A stretch of DNA of 64,000 nucleotides, taken from Liolophura sinensis. Lineage: Eukaryota; Mollusca; Polyplacophora; Chitonida; Chitonidae. Shown here piece by piece: positions 60,835 to 64,000 of the stretch (position 1 is its first letter; every line of letters begins with the position of its first letter). The stretch spans positions 22,439,808 to 22,503,807 of the forward strand of contig NC_088301.1 in the NCBI RefSeq assembly GCF_032854445.1. Direction: 5' to 3'. A program made the translations under genes and the position numbers. The notes beneath the pieces are model-generated. The model did not search any database. It saw nothing but the letters and a program-made list of their open reading frames with translations, and was not told the DNA's origin.

Positions 60835-60945
60835 GCTTATCGCCACACTCAAGAATTTTTCATTTGTACGATGGTTGTCAGTTTTATGGGTGAGGAAACC
60901 GAAGTGTCCCGCGTAAATCACCGACCTGTACAGTGTAACGTTGAG
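60835..60945 (-). mobile_element. SINE family B-like fragment
   Basis: CGCCACACTCAAGAATTTTTC, then GGGTGAGGAAACCGAAGTG and CGCGTAAATCACCGACC. Confidence 0.6.
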
Positions 60946-61079
60946 ATAGTATACTAGTTTCTTCTCTGGTGGATGTAATAAAACACACACCGGAAGTTAA
61001 CGTTAGAATGTTGTATTGCTTATGTATGATACCATGGAATGTAACGTTATAAACTGCTGTGTTCTGGGCCGCTACATAT

Positions 61080-61377
61080 ATGTATGTATGTATGTATGTA
61101 TGCTTTGGCTATAACGACTACAAGGAGTCATTATATGTGTGTACATATACTGTGTTTTCTGTGGCAGGGCAAGTCCATGCCGCCATGTGCTGCCGCCACT
61201 GAAGTATCATGCCGAAGACATCAGATATGACATCCCAACCAGTCCAATTACACTGACACCGGGACATGCCTCCTTGCTCTAACCCCTCAGTGCTGAGCAC
61301 CAAGCGAAGCAGCCAAGTATAATTTTTGAAGTCTTTGGTAAGACCCGACTTGGGTTTGTTCCCTGGTCTTCCGACCT
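61080..61377 (-). mobile_element. SINE family D-related element abutting copy 2
   Basis: GTGGCAGGGCAAGTCCATGC, GCCGCCACTGAAGTATCATG and GACCCGACTTGGGTTTGTTC (B-box side) share their body with 15.6 kb and 25.6 kb. It meets the next element at CTTCCGACCTCGA|GTGAGTGAG, i.e. two SINEs lie in series. Confidence 0.7.
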
Positions 61378-61628
61378 CGAGTGAGTGAGTGAGTGAGTGT
61401 TTGGGGTTTAACGTCGTACTTAACAATTTTTTTTAGTCATATGACGACGAAGGAATCCTTAGAATGCACGTAATGTGCCTCCTTGTTGCAGGACGGATTT
61501 CCATCGCTCTTTTATCTAGTGCTGCTTTACTGAGACGACTTATCGAAAGCAAGTAAGCGGCCCCGCCGGAGCCATTATATTGATACGGGTCAACAAGTCG
61601 TTGCTCCCGACTTCGAGGCGGACCCTCG
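61378..61628 (-). mobile_element. SINE family D, copy 2 (5' truncated)
   Basis: (GAGT)n, TTTGGGGTTTAACGTCGTAC, CATATGACGACGAAGGAATC and TTGCAGGACGGATTTCC, closely like the 17.6-kb copy. Confidence 0.85.
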
Positions 61629-61754
61629 ACTATAAGGTCACCGAATCGGTTCGCTTCGTTTATGTGACAGCAGTAACTTACACATCACTATATGCATCGC
61701 TGGAATTTAGTGTCACTTCCTTTATATATATGATCGCACCTTAAATGTGATACC

Positions 61755-61832
61755 CACCACGATGCTGGCCACCGTGTTGTAAGTAAAACATTCTTGCATG
61801 AGTATGGCATAAAACATCAATCAAAAAATAAA
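61755..61832 (+). mobile_element. SINE family A, 3' end
   Basis: CGATGCTGGCCACCGTGTTG, AAACATTCTTGC and GGCATAAAACATCAATC. Confidence 0.8.
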
Positions 61833-61927
61833 ATCAAAAGTAACAAAAAAACAATTTTTTTCTTTTTTCTTTAAATGATCGATGTAGAGCTGCACTATAA
61901 CCTCAAAAAATCTTTCCTTAAATACGT

Positions 61928-62079
61928 TCCCTTAAAGATGACGAATTGCATTTTCGTTAATCTAACAGATTAGTCCCTTTCTGATTACAGAATAATTTGT
62001 TATCTGGAACTAATTAATCCTATATGAGAAACGGATTAATCCGTTAGATCGATGAAAATGCGATCCGATCTGCTTAGGG
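61928..62079. mobile_element. Hairpin/fold-back element, ~150 bp
   Basis: Arms 61928-61985 and 62023-62079: GCATTTTCGTTAATCTAAC pairs with the complement of GTTAGATCGATGAAAATGC. The outer parts are weaker (CCCTTAAAGATGACGAAT against CCCTAAGCAGATCGGAT). Confidence 0.8.
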
Positions 62080-62296
62080 TAAGCATTTCATTTATTTGTG
62101 CAGTGGCCAGGTTTAAAGCTGAAAAAGAAACCTGACCTGAAGAAACGTCTGCGTCTGGAAAAGTATTTCACAAATTTCCTGTCGTAAAGTTGCATACAGT
62201 GAAGCGATCGCGAGCTGTAGGCCTACCCAAGCACGTGGCCTCCTCGAGTGTTTGCCAGCATATACTGTCGCTTTACTGTTTTTCGGCTGAGAAATA

Positions 62297-62424
62297 GGGC
62301 CGGTTTCATGCAGCTTACTTAGTGTTAAGTTATCCTTGGCTAAGAGCACTTTATATCTCTACAACATACGTTGCCATGTTTGTTAATAGCTTACTTAGCT
62401 AAATGAGCTTCACGAAATCGGCCC
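62297..62424. mobile_element. Fold-back MITE with GGGCCGRTTTC ends, ~130 bp
   Basis: GGGCCGGTTTCATGCAGCTT at the left is inverted at the right (AAGCTTCACGAAATCGGCCC on reading the ends together with TTAGCTAA). Ends of this type are common in marine invertebrate MITEs. Confidence 0.75.
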
Positions 62425-63223
62425 CTGGTTATTGGCTTGCAGCATCATCTTCCTGTAATCAAGCTAGCGACTTGCAATAGATTACGCCTATAACACAATA
62501 TAACCAGTCAGGAAGCTGTTTAGTAAACACTAACGTCAGCTTAACTGACTGCTCTGTTTGGACAGGAGAAGGATGTTACTGTTCCCATACAGACATTTGT
62601 GCATATAAAATTATCAGAAAGATTCATGGAGTCATGGTTGCCTGGAGGGTGAGTTTCAGCTTTGACAATAACCAGACTTGTGACTTCATACAGTGTAACG
62701 TCAAGGTCAAGTTGAGTTCAAAAATTTAGATCAGCTTTGATACCACTATTTACACCCAGTCTAATACACATCTCTTACTCCAGAATGTATATTGTGAAAT
62801 ACGTATATACAACGATATATATACCGCCATATCTCATACGTTTATCTATTTCGGGGCATAACTTGTCACAAGATGACTTTAATGGTAAGTTTTGATCTAA
62901 GACGCAAACAGGTTACTATACATATACATGTATGTACACACACAAATGTATATTTTTTAACCTAGCCTTGGACAGGAAATTTATTGATTTCACGGCTCTC
63001 CTTGCTTGTGGGACTTTGGTGACAATGAGAGGTCGACTGCTTTCCCCTGACCGTTTTTACAGTCTAACATTCACTGAAGACCGCTTGTTCTCCACCAATA
63101 TGATGTGCATAACTGTACCTCATACGTGGTGAAGTTCATCGGTAGCTAGCCAAACGACTGTGGTTTACTCCAGTGACTTGACGCTCAACAAACTCACCAA
63201 ATAACTTGTAATGCGGCGTTACA

Positions 63224-63390
63224 AAATTATTTATGTATTTATTTGATTGGTGTTTTACTTATTGGTGATTATTTCACTTAATATACATGTTACTATATTA
63301 TACACTCATGGTTGGAGGAAACCGGCCAGAGAGGAAGCTAGCATGAGCAAGACGAACTCACAACGGCCACATTGGTGCGAGGCTCCTTAG
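63224..63390 (-). mobile_element. SINE family A with internal deletion
   Basis: TTTATTTGATTGGTGTTTTAC, GGTTGGAGGAAACCGGCCAG joined directly to GAGGAAGCTAGCATGAGC, then the B-box side. Confidence 0.82.
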
Positions 63391-64000
63391 AAAATTATTG
63401 TTTAAATAGTGTACACCAATCATATATTACCAATGGTATGTAAATTATTCCTTTGGTTGAGGTTTAAGTCCATGATCACGAATTTTATAAGGTTACCTTT
63501 ATCTGATGGATGGAAATGGTCTGAGTGAGTGGTCTGAGTGAGCATGCTCACTCATCCAACACTCAGCTTAACCATCCGAGGTAGCAAGGCCTCATTGTAT
63601 GTTTTAAAATCAGCCATAAAAAGAAAGTCTAATATTAACACTGGATATGTCATGCACGCATGTCATGCATATTTAATTACCTCAAACATAGGGTAGAAAA
63701 CGTGCCCAGGGTCTCTAGATAACCTTTTGTGGTACACTATCAAATGGCATCCATCCTCACATCTAAACATTAAACTGGCTATAAAATTCTTGCATTGTAT
63801 ATTTTTTGTGTAAATACATCTTCAATATAACCCAATGTACTCTCGTAAACACTGATCCAGAAAATGTGGTATTGAAAAAAAAAGATGTTTTTTTTAATAT
63901 TTTTATTTTCTCCTTCATAAATACTTTAGTTCCCTCTGGTCACTAAAAGAGTATTATGTCCTCATAAACCCCGATGGACGGACTATAAATGTCTTATATG

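Larger units (their letters stand above)
59325..61070. repeat. Local repeat family: CAGTACAGTAACGTTGTGACG units
   Basis: Units of about 120-140 bp contain CAGTAACGTTGTGACGC, TATTGCTTCTGATATATA and ACAGTCTAACGTTNAAATGC + TGTT. They occur at 59325-59450, 59518-59650 and 60590-60725, with fragments at 60770-60820 and 60985-61060. The TA tracts lie inside the units. Confidence 0.7.
49732..64000. other. Region upstream of the 48.4-kb gene, no coding sequence recognised
   Basis: Likely holds untranslated exon(s) and the promoter of the minus-strand 437-aa gene. Donor-like minus-strand sites are CATTAG|GTAAGTC (about 58407) and CTCATC|GTAAGTA (about 60018). The rest is repeats described separately and unassigned AT-rich sequence. 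Confidence 0.45.

Overview
The window is animal nuclear DNA: AT-rich, intron-rich and full of short interspersed repeats, minisatellites and microsatellites. The commonest repeat is a tRNA-headed SINE whose 3' end reads roughly GTATAAGTGAAATATTC ... GTACGGCGTAAAAC ... (AAAT)n. Two other common repeats carry the words TTGGGGTTTAACGTCGTAC and GCCACGATATGGCTG. This repeat vocabulary is typical of molluscan (lophotrochozoan) genomes, so a mollusc is my best guess. That is an inference, not a proof. Nothing bacterial, viral or CRISPR-like was seen.

Three protein-coding genes can be supported, all on the minus strand. (1) BABAM1 (MERIT40), a subunit of the BRCA1-A and BRISC deubiquitinase complexes, has seven coding exons from 30991 down to 13734. 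The exons join with consistent phases and GT/AG borders into one 411-residue reading frame. (2) An alpha/beta-hydrolase (kynurenine-formamidase / isoprenylcysteine-methylesterase-like) lies at 39888 to 35942 in two coding exons joined in phase 0. It carries a roughly 145-residue block of four or five hydrophobic helices inserted inside the hydrolase fold. (3) A 437-residue, low-complexity protein of unknown function (Asn-rich and Pro-rich) is encoded in a single exon at 49714 to 48401.

Layout: 1-5.7 kb is gene-poor with scattered repeats. 5.8-7.05 kb is a 26-bp minisatellite. 7.1-9.4 kb has no firm gene. 9.4-11.55 kb holds three degenerate tandem arrays. 12.8-13.8 kb is a tandem array whose 106-bp unit is a copy of the last 27 codons of BABAM1 plus its 3' flank. 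13.7-31 kb is BABAM1, with introns full of SINEs, fold-back elements and satellites. 31-35.9 kb is intergenic. 35.9-39.9 kb is the hydrolase gene. 40-48.3 kb is intergenic with many SINEs, TA microsatellites and a 76-bp array. 48.4-49.7 kb is the unknown gene. 49.7-64 kb has no recognised coding sequence but holds fold-back elements, a second copy of a roughly 0.9-kb interspersed repeat, a large TATG array and long TA tracts.

The genes do not form a functional cluster that I can see. The most unusual points are the BABAM1 terminal-exon array, the 5-residue repeat in the BABAM1 N-terminus, and the membrane block inserted in the hydrolase.
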